Shown here: in pieces, positions 26,426-35,247 of the stretch | How the letters are laid out: each line of letters opens with the position of its first letter | Numbering within the stretch: the stretch's first letter is position 1 | DNA from: Vibrio sp. STUT-A11 | GTDB taxonomy: Bacteria; Pseudomonadota; Gammaproteobacteria; Enterobacterales; Vibrionaceae | Assembly: GCF_026000435.1 (NCBI RefSeq) | Contig: NZ_AP026764.1 | Location: 1,426,001 to 1,490,000 of the forward strand | Length of the DNA stretch: 64,000 nucleotides | Direction of reading: 5' to 3' | Notes under the pieces: generated by a model | The model's input: the letters and a program-made list of their open reading frames with translations, nothing else | Told to the model about the DNA's origin: nothing | The model's database searches: none | Translations under genes and position numbers: made by a program

Positions 26426-27588
26426 CAGAGCCCTAACTCCATATCAAATGCCTGCACCACTTCATCTGCGACCGCTGAACCTGAATCTGAGCTCTGGCTG
26501 GTCACAGTCAGTTCACTCAAATCACCTTTCAGACTGGTTACCTCAGCCAGATACGACTGGGTTCTGACCAGTACCCAGGGTCTGGCCAGCCCCAGCGTGA
26601 ACAGCTGAGCCAGAAAGTTGCTGATCACCAGCCACAAATAACTCCCCAGCATCATCTCAGAACACAGGTGCTGCTTCTCAGAGCTGTTCGCACGATTCAA
26701 ATGGAAAGCAGTCTGGGCAAACACATAGTTCCGGACTCTGACCCTGATAATCGCATTCGCAATAATACCAAACACAAAAGAGGCAGCGTACGTCAGCACA
26801 GTAATGGCATAAGTTAGCGACGGCTCTCCTTCCTCCATGGTCACCTGCTGAATAAGTTCATCAGAGAAAACATAGGCCGCACCGCCGATAATAAGCAGTG
26901 CCACGAGAGCAACCCCCGATGCCAGAAAATATGTCACAACGAAATAACGTGCACTTAAATGAGTCGTAAAGTAATGCTCTCCATATTGATAATTATCAAT
27001 ATGATATTCCGTGATCCGGCGGGCTATGCCGCTCCACAGATAAATCCCCATCACCATGGTTGCCAGGATCATCATCGCCCCCACTAACGTGCTTCTGGAG
27101 AAGAGCATAATGGATAGGGTGAACATAAAATACATAACTAAAAGAGACACAAAGGGTCTGCCAACATAACAGAAGTACGCCTCACCCAGACTACCGATAA
27201 AAGAGAAGCGCTCCTCCCGGTAACTGGTCATCGCAGCATCAAACCGGGTATTGTTACGAATGAGGATTGGGGAAAGTAAGAAGAACGCCGCCATAAGAAT
27301 TAAAGAGGCAACAGGGTATAGCTGACTGGAAAAATACCAGGTTAATACACAGACAATCGCAACCAGCCGTCCTTTCAGGATCTGCACTGGCTTGGCATGG
27401 TAGTCAAACCGGTGATCCGCAAGTTCCGTATTACCATAAAAATACTTCCGGGTTCTGACCTTGGCCCAGGCGGAATAAATGCCAAGGGTCACCACCGAAA
27501 GCAATACGTTCACAATCCATATACGAAAAAATGCCTTCCCGTTACCGTAAAAAGAAACGGGATACTCTTTGGTGTTGCTCTGTTTCAT
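26425..27588 (-). CDS. YjgN-family polytopic membrane protein (DUF898)
   Basis: A 387-residue inner-membrane protein. The DUF898 signature occurs as two related halves: YGNGKAFFRIWIVNVLLSVV with TLGIYSAWAKVRTRKYFYGN, and later ANLAR-like parts (LWLVISNFLAQLFTLGLARP, WVLVRTQSYL). About eight hydrophobic helices are visible. The function of YjgN is unknown. It is upstream of the M48 peptidase gene with a one-base overlap. Confidence 0.88.
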   Translation of the reverse strand: MKQSNTKEYPVSFYGNGKAFFRIWIVNVLLSVVTLGIYSAWAKVRTRKYFYGNTELADHRFDYHAKPVQILKGRLVAIVCVLTWYFSSQLYPVASLILMAAFFLLSPILIRNNTRFDAAMTSYREERFSFIGSLGEAYFCYVGRPFVSLLVMYFMFTLSIMLFSRSTLVGAMMILATMVMGIYLWSGIARRITEYHIDNYQYGEHYFTTHLSARYFVVTYFLASGVALVALLIIGGAAYVFSDELIQQVTMEEGEPSLTYAITVLTYAASFVFGIIANAIIRVRVRNYVFAQTAFHLNRANSSEKQHLCSEMMLGSYLWLVISNFLAQLFTLGLARPWVLVRTQSYLAEVTSLKGDLSELTVTSQSSDSGSAVADEVVQAFDMELGL

Positions 27589-27729
27589 TCAATAGGTACC
27601 TGATAATTTGTCTACTAACCAATGTAAGCCCTTAAGCTCATATCAATAACAAGCATACTTTACTGATGAAACAGAAGAGAGATGAAATTAATCTGCTGAT
27701 GTTAAAGCGTTTTTTCGAGGCATCACAAA

Positions 27730-27768
27730 AAAGGCAGAGCCACGGGGTGCTCCTATGACTCTGCCTTT
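27730..27768. terminator. Hairpin terminator
   Basis: AAAGGCAGAG pairs with CTCTGCCTTT with an inner GAGC/GCTC pair, followed by ATTTTAT on the plus strand and T-rich on the minus strand. It separates the YjgN gene promoter region from the chemotaxis-receptor remnant. Confidence 0.75.
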
Positions 27769-27805
27769 ATTTTATATAGATATACCAATATCAGAGAGGC
27801 AACAC

Positions 27806-27997
27806 TCAGATCTTAAACTGCGATACAAGATCGCTCTGCTCACTGGATAACTGATTTAAAGATTCACTGTTGCGGGCCAGTTTTTGTGCATCCTGAGCTA
27901 TATTGGTCGCCATATCGGAAATGCCGACCACATTTTCTGCCACATCTTTAGCAACAACACTCTGCTCCTCACAGACGGTGGCAATCGAACCTTCATA
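27806..27997 (-). pseudogene. Remnant of the C-terminus of a methyl-accepting chemotaxis protein
   Basis: Read on the minus strand, 27997-27806 encodes about 63 residues: EGSIATVCEEQSVVAKDVAE, then NVVGISDMATNIAQDAQKLA, ending in SSEQSDLVSQFKI and a TGA. This is the conserved end of a chemoreceptor signalling domain, including heptads before the membrane-distal terminus. Upstream of 27997 the homology stops abruptly and there is no start codon, so only the 3' end of a gene survives. It sits between two terminator hairpins and beside the YjgN/M48 pair, marking an old rearrangement breakpoint. Confidence 0.8.
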
Positions 27998-28009
27998 CCT
28001 AATTAAAAC

Positions 28010-28034
28010 AAAGGGCTGCGCAATGCAGCCCTTT
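28010..28034. terminator. Terminator downstream of the DUF3069 gene
   Basis: AAAGGGCTGC pairs with GCAGCCCTTT around GCAAT. It lies 36 bases past the stop of the minus-strand DUF3069 gene, just at the edge of the chemoreceptor remnant. Confidence 0.8.
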
Positions 28035-28069
28035 CTAACCCACTAAGTATTAATTAACCCGAGTTCAGG

Positions 28070-28507
28070 TTACTTCGCAAACACTTCTTTGAATTCACGT
28101 TTTAGCAGAGGATCACGGCGCGCTTTTTTCATTTGCTTAACCATGTCTTTCACGCAGTTGTGAAGAACATTGTCCAGCAACTGAGCGCGGTACTCTTCTT
28201 TATCTTCATCTGTCATGTTTTCTGGCAGATTAAGAGTTGGGAATTCTTCCATTACGTTAATTCCAGCGAATGCTTGGCCTACTGAAACTAGAGCATGAAA
28301 CTGTTCAAAGTTATCAAGAATGTTTTGTGCGCTTGCTGGCATTTCGTCCCAAGACGCGCGAACCGCTTCTTCTGACACTTCATGGATAGAGGTAACCATT
28401 TCGAACATTTCCTCTGGAACTTCGTCGAATTCAATAACTTTACGTAGCTCTGGAGAAATGGTTTCTAGATCGATTTTTTTGCTTTCGGTGTTAGTTGCTT
28501 CTGACAT
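28070..28507 (-). CDS. DUF3069-family protein
   Basis: An acidic, helical cytoplasmic protein of 145 residues beginning MSEATNTESKKIDLETISP. A longer reading frame up to 28588 lacks a ribosome site; GAGAGA precedes the ATG at 28507. It matches my memory of the DUF3069 family, restricted to Vibrionaceae and relatives, with no known function. No catalytic motif is visible. The core helices contain EVPEEMFEMVTSIHEVSEEA and a C-terminal basic stretch (MKKARRDPLLKREFKEVF). Single-gene transcript with its own terminator. Confidence 0.75.
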   Translation of the reverse strand: MSEATNTESKKIDLETISPELRKVIEFDEVPEEMFEMVTSIHEVSEEAVRASWDEMPASAQNILDNFEQFHALVSVGQAFAGINVMEEFPTLNLPENMTDEDKEEYRAQLLDNVLHNCVKDMVKQMKKARRDPLLKREFKEVFAK

Positions 28508-28741
28508 GCTGTGTCTCTCATTACAAAAAGGCGGGAATAGTAATACCAAATGTTTCAAATATCTACCATTATACCCAAATGACGTCAAGTTGCGCCCAAA
28601 GGGTGAGGTTATTTGGACACACAGTCTTTTAATTACGGGTCAATTAAACAAAAATATAGTGGTTAAATTTTAGTGATAGGTACCAAGTCGTTGAATATGA
28701 TATATGGTTAATTAAGACATAATAAGATAGTGGAACACCTT

Positions 28742-29707
28742 ATGCGGCCTAAAGGGACATCAATGCGCATTCTGCTGGTTGATGATGTTCAATTAGACAG
28801 AATGCAATTGGCTATTCGTCTTAAACAACTGGGACATATCGTCGAAACAGTAGGCAGCGGCGCTGAAGCGTTAAACATTTATAAAAGCTTTGATCCCGAG
28901 TTGGTTTTGCTCGATATCACAATGCCGGAAATGGATGGCTTTGAGCTTTCATTATCCATCAGAGAAGCTTTTACCGACTGGATTCCTATCATTTTCCTGA
29001 GTAGCCATGAAGAGCCTGAGATCATCGCTAAAGCGATAGAAGTTGGCGGTGATGATTACCTTATCAAACCTGTTGATAAACTTGTCCTAAATTCAAAACT
29101 CATCGCTATGCAGCGTATTGCTCGCATGAGGTGCGAGTTAAAACAAGCGACAGCACAACTCGAAAAAGTCAATCAACTCTTAACCCAGCAGGCGAATGAG
29201 GATGGATTAACAAAGCTTTATAACCGCAGATACATTGATCAGAAGCTTGAATCAATGGTTGCGTGGCATGGGCGCCGCCATATGCCGATGGCAATGATTT
29301 TGTTAGATGTCGACTTTTTTAAGGCGTTTAACGATAACTATGGCCATATAGAAGGGGATAGATGCTTGCAGGCGATTGCAAGTGAACTAGAAGCGACCTT
29401 TTGTCGCTCGGGTGAATACGTTGGGCGTTATGGTGGGGAAGAGTTTGTCGTATTACTTAGTGGCACCGATGGACAAATGGCAGAAAGAGAGGCTGCACGT
29501 ATTCAAGAGGCGATAGCGTTCCTTAACTATCCTCATGAGTATTCAAGCATTACAAATAGAGTGACAGTGTCACAGGGTGTGCTTGCCTTTCAGGCTACCG
29601 GAAAAGAAAACAAAGCCGATTTGTATGCGATGGTCGATAGAGCGCTCTACACATCAAAATCACAAGGTCGTGATACTCATACATTGGTAAATAAAAACTC
29701 AAACTAA
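28742..29707 (+). CDS. Response regulator with diguanylate cyclase (GGDEF) output
   Basis: A 321-residue receiver-GGDEF protein that should make cyclic di-GMP when phosphorylated. The receiver has the acidic pocket LVDD, phospho-Asp in LLDITMPEMDG, Ser in FLSSHEEPE and Lys in YLIKPVD. The cyclase domain has DGLTKLYNRR, LLDVDFFKAFNDNYGH and active-site RYGGEEF. The inhibitory I-site at RxxD reads RSGE, so Asp is replaced by Glu and product inhibition may be altered. The start could be 28763 (MRILLVDD, with an AAAGGG site) instead of 28742. There is no partner kinase beside it. Confidence 0.9.
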   Translation: MRPKGTSMRILLVDDVQLDRMQLAIRLKQLGHIVETVGSGAEALNIYKSFDPELVLLDITMPEMDGFELSLSIREAFTDWIPIIFLSSHEEPEIIAKAIEVGGDDYLIKPVDKLVLNSKLIAMQRIARMRCELKQATAQLEKVNQLLTQQANEDGLTKLYNRRYIDQKLESMVAWHGRRHMPMAMILLDVDFFKAFNDNYGHIEGDRCLQAIASELEATFCRSGEYVGRYGGEEFVVLLSGTDGQMAEREAARIQEAIAFLNYPHEYSSITNRVTVSQGVLAFQATGKENKADLYAMVDRALYTSKSQGRDTHTLVNKNSN

Positions 29708-29824
29708 ATCAATTATCTTGATGCTAGTGACGTTGTCACTCAGTGCTGTAGACGCTGTATTGTAAATAGTAGAACTAACAATGGAAGTGCAGTTAAAAAT
29801 GGAAACAGCTGGCGTCGTTTATCA

Positions 29825-31090
29825 TCAGGAAAGGCGTGACCTAAACCCACTGTTGGAACACTTAATGCAATTTCGGCCAGAATCTTTTGCTTGATACAAA
29901 GCTTCATCCGCAAATGATAGGACATCTTCCGGATCCAATGCGTTCCGGCTGTCTGCAACACCGATGCTCACCGTCACTGATACTGACGTTCTTTTCGATT
30001 TTTCATTTCCGCGCTTCATTTTTCCTTGTTTATGATCGTCTAGACGAGAAGCGGAATCGCGTAAGACCATCTTATAATTTGCAATCAATTTATGGACTTC
30101 TTCGACCTGTTTCAAACAATCTTCAGAGTATTTGCCTTTAAATAAAATAGTGAATTCTTCACCACCAAAACGATAAACTTTCGCACCACCACGCGTTTTT
30201 ATTAACAATGCTGCGACGAGTTTAAGTACGTCATCACCGGTTTCATGTCCGTAGGTATCGTTAAAGTTTTTAAAACGGTCTACATCTAACATTACGATGG
30301 TGTATTTACCATCTAGATCTTTAAAATCAAGATCAAGCGCTCTACGGCTAGGAATCTGAGTTAAACTGTCTGTAAAAGCAAGATGATGGCTAGCCATTGT
30401 TGAATACACGATCATAAGCAACCCCGCCAAAGTAAACATGGTGCTTGCTATGTATTGAACATCGAAAAAAATAAACGTAATGGAGGCTAAAGCCATCGCA
30501 GAGTAAGTCATCGCATGGATGATTTTGTTCGTCACTAAGACCAAAATGCCTAAAACCCCGACAATGCCAATACAATATAAGACGAGGATGAAAGGGAGTT
30601 TGGAGATACTTGGTACGATAAATAAAATACCGTTTGTCCAGCCCTCAACTTGGCCATTAATCTGAAATTTCAGAGTAATGTATGACCACAGCAGAAATGT
30701 CGCCAACATAAAAACATAGACAAACATGGCTTTTGAGTTTGCGCCATCTTTTCTGAATAGATACACGGCTAAAAAAGAAATCGGCAGCAGAGTTGCAAGC
30801 ATCGTCAGTTCGATCAGCACTGTATCGCTATTACCAGGTATCTGAAGACGATGCTGGATAATAAAGTAAGCTACTAGCATCGAGAGGCATACCATGGACT
30901 CTCGCCCCTGCTTAAAAGAGTAGCAAAACAAAAGCGCGCAACCCAGCAGTATATAAGGCAAATTTGCGGCAATTCCCCAGTTTGACTCAGTCATCTGAAT
31001 AATACTATTCATACCTGATATCGCTAAACCCAATAGTACTATTGGGAACACGAACTTAAAGCCTGATGATGTCGTTAAGGAATAGGACAT
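29825..31090 (-). CDS. Membrane diguanylate cyclase (GGDEF)
   Basis: A 421-residue protein. About eight hydrophobic helices fill residues 10-240 (for example FVFPIVLLGLAISGM and LPYILLGCALLFCYSF), then a GGDEF domain: DSLTQIPSRRALD, MLDVDRFKNFNDTYGH, YRFGGEEF. The I-site position reads RGGA, so the cyclase probably escapes product inhibition. The active-site loop itself is intact. It is convergent with the receiver-GGDEF gene, with only about 120 bases between stops. Confidence 0.9.
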   Translation of the reverse strand: MSYSLTTSSGFKFVFPIVLLGLAISGMNSIIQMTESNWGIAANLPYILLGCALLFCYSFKQGRESMVCLSMLVAYFIIQHRLQIPGNSDTVLIELTMLATLLPISFLAVYLFRKDGANSKAMFVYVFMLATFLLWSYITLKFQINGQVEGWTNGILFIVPSISKLPFILVLYCIGIVGVLGILVLVTNKIIHAMTYSAMALASITFIFFDVQYIASTMFTLAGLLMIVYSTMASHHLAFTDSLTQIPSRRALDLDFKDLDGKYTIVMLDVDRFKNFNDTYGHETGDDVLKLVAALLIKTRGGAKVYRFGGEEFTILFKGKYSEDCLKQVEEVHKLIANYKMVLRDSASRLDDHKQGKMKRGNEKSKRTSVSVTVSIGVADSRNALDPEDVLSFADEALYQAKDSGRNCIKCSNSGFRSRLS

Positions 31091-31433
31091 TTGGGAAATT
31101 GCCTACAAGATTAGTTGAATACACAAATACATCACAATACACTCAAGATAACATTATCATTGTAGACTATATGCTTTCGGTACCTAATCTATTTCCACAA
31201 TAAGTGCACTCCAGTTGTCAACTAAGTGGTTAACTACCTACTAGCAGTACAACATCAGCAATAAAAGCAAAAATCACAACAACAATGCGCCTGTTACTTT
31301 TTTCACATACCCGTTATGATGAACATAAATCGCTGGATTGGTATGAAAAACCAATTCTTAAGTAACATCGATCATGAATGTTCAACATGGTATCTGTCTA
31401 AGTATAGAGGTTGTGTTGGCCCAAGGAGGAATT
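31091..31433. other. Intergenic region between two divergent genes
   Basis: A 343-base AT-rich spacer that must hold promoters for the minus-strand cyclase and the HlyU-family gene. A small dyad ATTGG...CCAAT (about 31336-31355) is visible. No gene or RNA was recognised. Confidence 0.4.
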
Positions 31434-31715
31434 GTGGGATTCTTTTCTCGTTTATTTGGTGGCAGTGAGAAATCTGTCGAAGTGAAAACCGTAGAGCCAG
31501 TCGAATACAAAGGCTTCCAGATATACAAGGAAAGCATTGCAGAAGGCGGCCAATTTCGAATTGCTGGTCGAATAGAAAAAGAGTTTGATGGCGAGCTAAA
31601 GACACATCGTTTCATTCGTTCAGACTTATTGAATTCAGAAGAAGATGCCAACGAGCTGATGCTGAAAAAATCGCAACTGTTCATTGATCAAATGGGTAAC
31701 AAGATCTTCGATTAA
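31434..31715 (+). CDS. HlyU-family (PF10115-type) small protein
   Basis: A 93-residue protein starting at GTG 31434 with AAGGAGG six bases upstream; the longer frame from 31374 has no site. The sequence GFFSRLFGGSE, then YKGFQIYKESIAEGGQFRIAGRIEKE and HRFIRSDLL, fits the family named after a HlyU-like protein. It is not the ArsR-type Vibrio HlyU. The role is unknown. A strong terminator follows. Confidence 0.8.
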   Translation: MGFFSRLFGGSEKSVEVKTVEPVEYKGFQIYKESIAEGGQFRIAGRIEKEFDGELKTHRFIRSDLLNSEEDANELMLKKSQLFIDQMGNKIFD

Positions 31716-31751
31716 CAAATCACTGTAATTTGATACGAATCATCTTAATAG

Positions 31752-31789
31752 GAGCCATTAGTATATATGCTGATGGCTCTTTCTTTTTT
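31752..31789 (+). terminator. Terminator after the HlyU-family gene
   Basis: GAGCCAT pairs with ATGGCTC, with further AG/CT pairing, followed by TTTCTTTTTT. Confidence 0.88.
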
Positions 31790-32148
31790 AAGGCTTAAAT
31801 ACCTGTTAACTAAGGAGTTAGTTAAGCCCTGGTTGGACCTCTTGTTTGTGTACGATATTTCAGGGTTTTGGGTTCAAAATCGAGAAAATTTGATTACTAA
31901 ACGTTATATGTAATGAAATTTAGTGTTTATATAACAAAATACTTGCAGTCACAGCGCGCCTTAGATACAAAAAGAATATAACAGGGCTGTTGAACAGGAT
32001 ATGACAGTGTAAATAGATGGACCCAAACATCGGTTTTTATTTGCATTTATCTTGTGTAGTTAAACAGAAAGAAATAAAAAAGAATTAGAGTAGAGCACGG
32101 CTCTTAATTGGGACTAATTAATAGATATGTATACAAGGAGTATGCGTT
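31790..32148 (+). promoter_or_regulatory. Upstream region of pntAB with an 8-bp dyad
   Basis: A 359-base AT-rich leader with no reading frame of note. A perfect dyad TTAACTAA-GGAG-TTAGTTAA lies at 31805-31824 and could be an operator or a small RNA hairpin. The ribosome site of pntA (AAGGAG) is at about 32135. Confidence 0.4.
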
Positions 32149-33705
32149 TTGCAAATCGGTGTACCTAGAGAGATACTCGCGGGTGAATCGCGAGTAGCTG
32201 CATCACCAAAGTCGGTTGAGCAGTTAATTAAGTTGGGGTTCGATGTCGCGATCGAATCTCAGGCGGGGGTGCTAGCGAGTTTCGATGATGCCGCTTATGA
32301 AGCTGCAGGTGCGAAAATCGTTTCTAGTGACGAAGTTTGGACATCAGGTCTTATCCTAAAAGTAAATGCGCCACTCGTAGATGAAGAAAAAGGCATCGAC
32401 GAAATTGCATTACTACAAGATGGTGCGACTCTGATTAGCTTTATTTGGCCTGCACAAAATGCAGAGCTAATGGAGCAGCTTTCAAGTAAGAACATTAACG
32501 TTCTGGCGATGGACTCAGTTCCTCGTATCTCTCGAGCTCAAGCATTAGATGCACTGTCATCAATGGCTAACATTGCTGGTTACCGCGCAGTCGTTGAGGC
32601 GGCTCACGAGTTTGGCCGTTTCTTTACAGGTCAAATTACGGCAGCAGGTAAAGTTCCACCGGCTAAAGTTCTTGTGGCTGGTGCTGGTGTTGCGGGTTTG
32701 GCGGCGATCGGTGCTGCTGGTAGCCTTGGGGCGATTGTACGTTCATTTGACGTACGTCCTGAAGTAAAAGAGCAAGTTGAATCGATGGGCGCTGAATTCC
32801 TAACAGTGAACTATCAAGAAGATTCTGGCTCGGGCGACGGCTACGCGAAAGAAATGTCAGATGAATTCAACAAGAAAGCGGCTGAACTATACGCTGATCA
32901 AGCAAAAGACGTTGATATCATTATTACTACGGCATTGATTCCAGGCAAACCTGCACCGAAGTTGATCACCAAAGAAATGGTGGACAGCATGAAAGCGGGT
33001 AGCGTAATCGTTGACTTAGCGGCAGCGAACGGTGGTAACTGTGAAAACACAGTAAAAGACCAAGTCATTACGACAAGCAACGGCGTAAAAGTTGTTGGTT
33101 ACACTGACATGGTAGGCCGTTTGCCAACGCAATCTTCTCAGCTTTACGCAACAAACCTTGTGAACCTACTTAAACTTCTTTGTAAAGAGAAAGACGGCAA
33201 TATTGATATCGACTTTGAAGACGTGGTACTTCGCGGTGTGACTGTTGTTAAAGAAGGCGAAATCACTTGGCCTGCACCACCAATTCAAGTTTCTGCTCAA
33301 CCTCAGGCTAAGCAAGAACCTGTTGCTAAGAAAGAGCCAAAAGTTGAAGAACCAACTTCTCCGACCAAAAAGCTTGTTGGTTTGGCCGTTGGTGTTGGTG
33401 CTTTTGCATGGATTGCATCGGTCGCTCCTGCGGCGTTCCTTTCACACTTTACGGTATTCGTATTAGCGTGTGTTGTGGGTTACTACGTAGTCTGGAACGT
33501 AACGCATGCGCTACACACGCCGCTTATGTCGGTGACTAACGCTATCTCGGGCATTATTGTTGTTGGTGCTCTACTTCAAATTGGACAAGGTAATGGCGTT
33601 GTATCCTTCCTTTCGTTCATCGCCGTGTTGATTGCGAGTATCAACATATTCGGTGGTTTCACCGTCACCAAGCGTATGCTTGAAATGTTCCGCAAAGATA
33701 AATAA
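32149..33705 (+). CDS. pntA: NAD(P) transhydrogenase alpha subunit
   Basis: With PntB it moves hydride between NADH and NADP+ coupled to proton flow across the inner membrane. The 518 residues start at TTG with AAGGAG upstream (MQIGVPREILAGESRVAASP). The NAD-binding dI domain has VLVAGAGVAGLAAIGAAGSLGAIVRSFDVRPE. A Lys/Pro-rich linker (residues about 380-405) joins dI to four C-terminal membrane helices. Gene order and length match the E. coli type. Confidence 0.96.
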   Translation: MQIGVPREILAGESRVAASPKSVEQLIKLGFDVAIESQAGVLASFDDAAYEAAGAKIVSSDEVWTSGLILKVNAPLVDEEKGIDEIALLQDGATLISFIWPAQNAELMEQLSSKNINVLAMDSVPRISRAQALDALSSMANIAGYRAVVEAAHEFGRFFTGQITAAGKVPPAKVLVAGAGVAGLAAIGAAGSLGAIVRSFDVRPEVKEQVESMGAEFLTVNYQEDSGSGDGYAKEMSDEFNKKAAELYADQAKDVDIIITTALIPGKPAPKLITKEMVDSMKAGSVIVDLAAANGGNCENTVKDQVITTSNGVKVVGYTDMVGRLPTQSSQLYATNLVNLLKLLCKEKDGNIDIDFEDVVLRGVTVVKEGEITWPAPPIQVSAQPQAKQEPVAKKEPKVEEPTSPTKKLVGLAVGVGAFAWIASVAPAAFLSHFTVFVLACVVGYYVVWNVTHALHTPLMSVTNAISGIIVVGALLQIGQGNGVVSFLSFIAVLIASINIFGGFTVTKRMLEMFRKDK

Positions 33706-33714
33706 GGGGTCACA

Positions 33715-35091
33715 ATGTCTGCAGGATTAGTACAAGCAGCTTACATTGTTGCTGCATTATTTTTCATCATGAGTTTGGCGGGGCTTTCTAAGCAAGAGTC
33801 TGCACGTAACGGTAACTACTACGGCATCGCAGGTATGACGATCGCGTTGATCGCGACGATCTTTAGCCCGGATGCTCAAGGTTTTGGCTGGATCATTATC
33901 GCGATGGCGATCGGTGGTGCGATCGGTATTTTCTACGCTAAGAAAGTAGAGATGACCGAGATGCCAGAACTGGTTGCGATTCTTCACAGCTTCGTAGGTT
34001 TGGCTGCGGTTCTTGTTGGTTACAACAGCTACTTGGATGCGCCTGAAGCGGCAACGCACGCTGAGCACGTAATCCACCTTGTGGAAGTATTCCTAGGTGT
34101 GTTTATCGGTGCGGTAACGTTTACTGGTTCTATCGTTGCATTTGGCAAGTTGCGTGGTGTGATTTCTTCTTCACCGCTGAATCTTCCTCACAAGCACAAA
34201 CTGAATCTGGCTGCGATTGTTGTGTCTACGCTTCTTATGATTTACTTCGTAAAAGCTGACGGCAGCATGTTTGCTCTTATCGTAATGACGCTGATTGCAT
34301 TTGCGTTTGGTTACCATCTGGTAGCATCAATCGGTGGTGCGGATATGCCGGTAGTCGTTTCAATGCTGAACTCATACTCGGGTTGGGCAGCGGCGGCGGC
34401 AGGTTTCATGCTTGCAAACGACCTATTGATCGTAACTGGTGCGTTGGTTGGTTCTTCAGGTGCGATTCTGTCTTACATCATGTGTAAAGCGATGAACCGC
34501 TCTTTCATTAGTGTAATTGCTGGTGGATTTGGTCAGGAGATCGTTATTTCTAGTGATGAAGAGCAGGGTGAACACCGTGAAACGAGTGCTGAAGAAGTTG
34601 CAGAAATGCTGAAAAACTCAAAATCAGTCATTATCACTCCGGGGTACGGTATGGCGGTAGCGCAAGCTCAATACCCAGTACATGAGATCACTGACGCACT
34701 TCGCTCACAAGGTATTGAAGTACGTTTTGGTATTCACCCTGTCGCGGGCCGTCTTCCAGGTCACATGAACGTGTTGTTGGCAGAGGCGAAAGTTCCTTAT
34801 GATATCGTTCTTGAAATGGACGAAATCAATGATGACTTCCCTGAAACCGATACGGTACTTGTTATTGGCGCTAACGATACGGTTAACCCAGCAGCGCTAG
34901 AAGATCCAAATAGTCCTATTGCAGGCATGCCTGTACTGGAAGTTTGGAATGCTAAAAACGTAGTTGTATTCAAGCGTTCAATGAATACTGGTTACGCTGG
35001 CGTACAAAACCCGTTGTTCTTTAAAGAAAACACGTCAATGCTATTTGGCGATGCGAAAGAAAGCGTGGAGAACATTTTTAAAGCGTTGTAA
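33715..35091 (+). CDS. pntB: NAD(P) transhydrogenase beta subunit
   Basis: The 458-residue partner of PntA with eight to nine membrane helices (residues 1-260) and the NADP-binding dIII domain (ITPGYGMAVAQAQYPV, GRLPGHMNVLLAEA, VIGANDTVNPAA). Starts nine bases after pntA. Ends with a strong terminator and lies directly upstream of vxrA. Confidence 0.96.
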   Translation: MSAGLVQAAYIVAALFFIMSLAGLSKQESARNGNYYGIAGMTIALIATIFSPDAQGFGWIIIAMAIGGAIGIFYAKKVEMTEMPELVAILHSFVGLAAVLVGYNSYLDAPEAATHAEHVIHLVEVFLGVFIGAVTFTGSIVAFGKLRGVISSSPLNLPHKHKLNLAAIVVSTLLMIYFVKADGSMFALIVMTLIAFAFGYHLVASIGGADMPVVVSMLNSYSGWAAAAAGFMLANDLLIVTGALVGSSGAILSYIMCKAMNRSFISVIAGGFGQEIVISSDEEQGEHRETSAEEVAEMLKNSKSVIITPGYGMAVAQAQYPVHEITDALRSQGIEVRFGIHPVAGRLPGHMNVLLAEAKVPYDIVLEMDEINDDFPETDTVLVIGANDTVNPAALEDPNSPIAGMPVLEVWNAKNVVVFKRSMNTGYAGVQNPLFFKENTSMLFGDAKESVENIFKAL

Positions 35092-35115
35092 TAGCAGACT
35101 GCTTTAAAATCACTC

Positions 35116-35142
35116 AGGGTCAGCAATTGCTGGCCCTTTTTT
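35116..35142 (+). terminator. Terminator after pntB
   Basis: GGG-T-CAGCAATTGCTG-G-CCC hairpin followed by six T. It separates pntAB from the vxr genes. Confidence 0.9.
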
Positions 35143-35247
35143 GTTCTGGTTCAATGTTATAGTAATGCAAATCCTGAAGTTACCTAATGTCAATTGATTC
35201 TAGATTGTTGTATAGTTTGGCGTAATTTAATAAGTAACGGTAACAGT

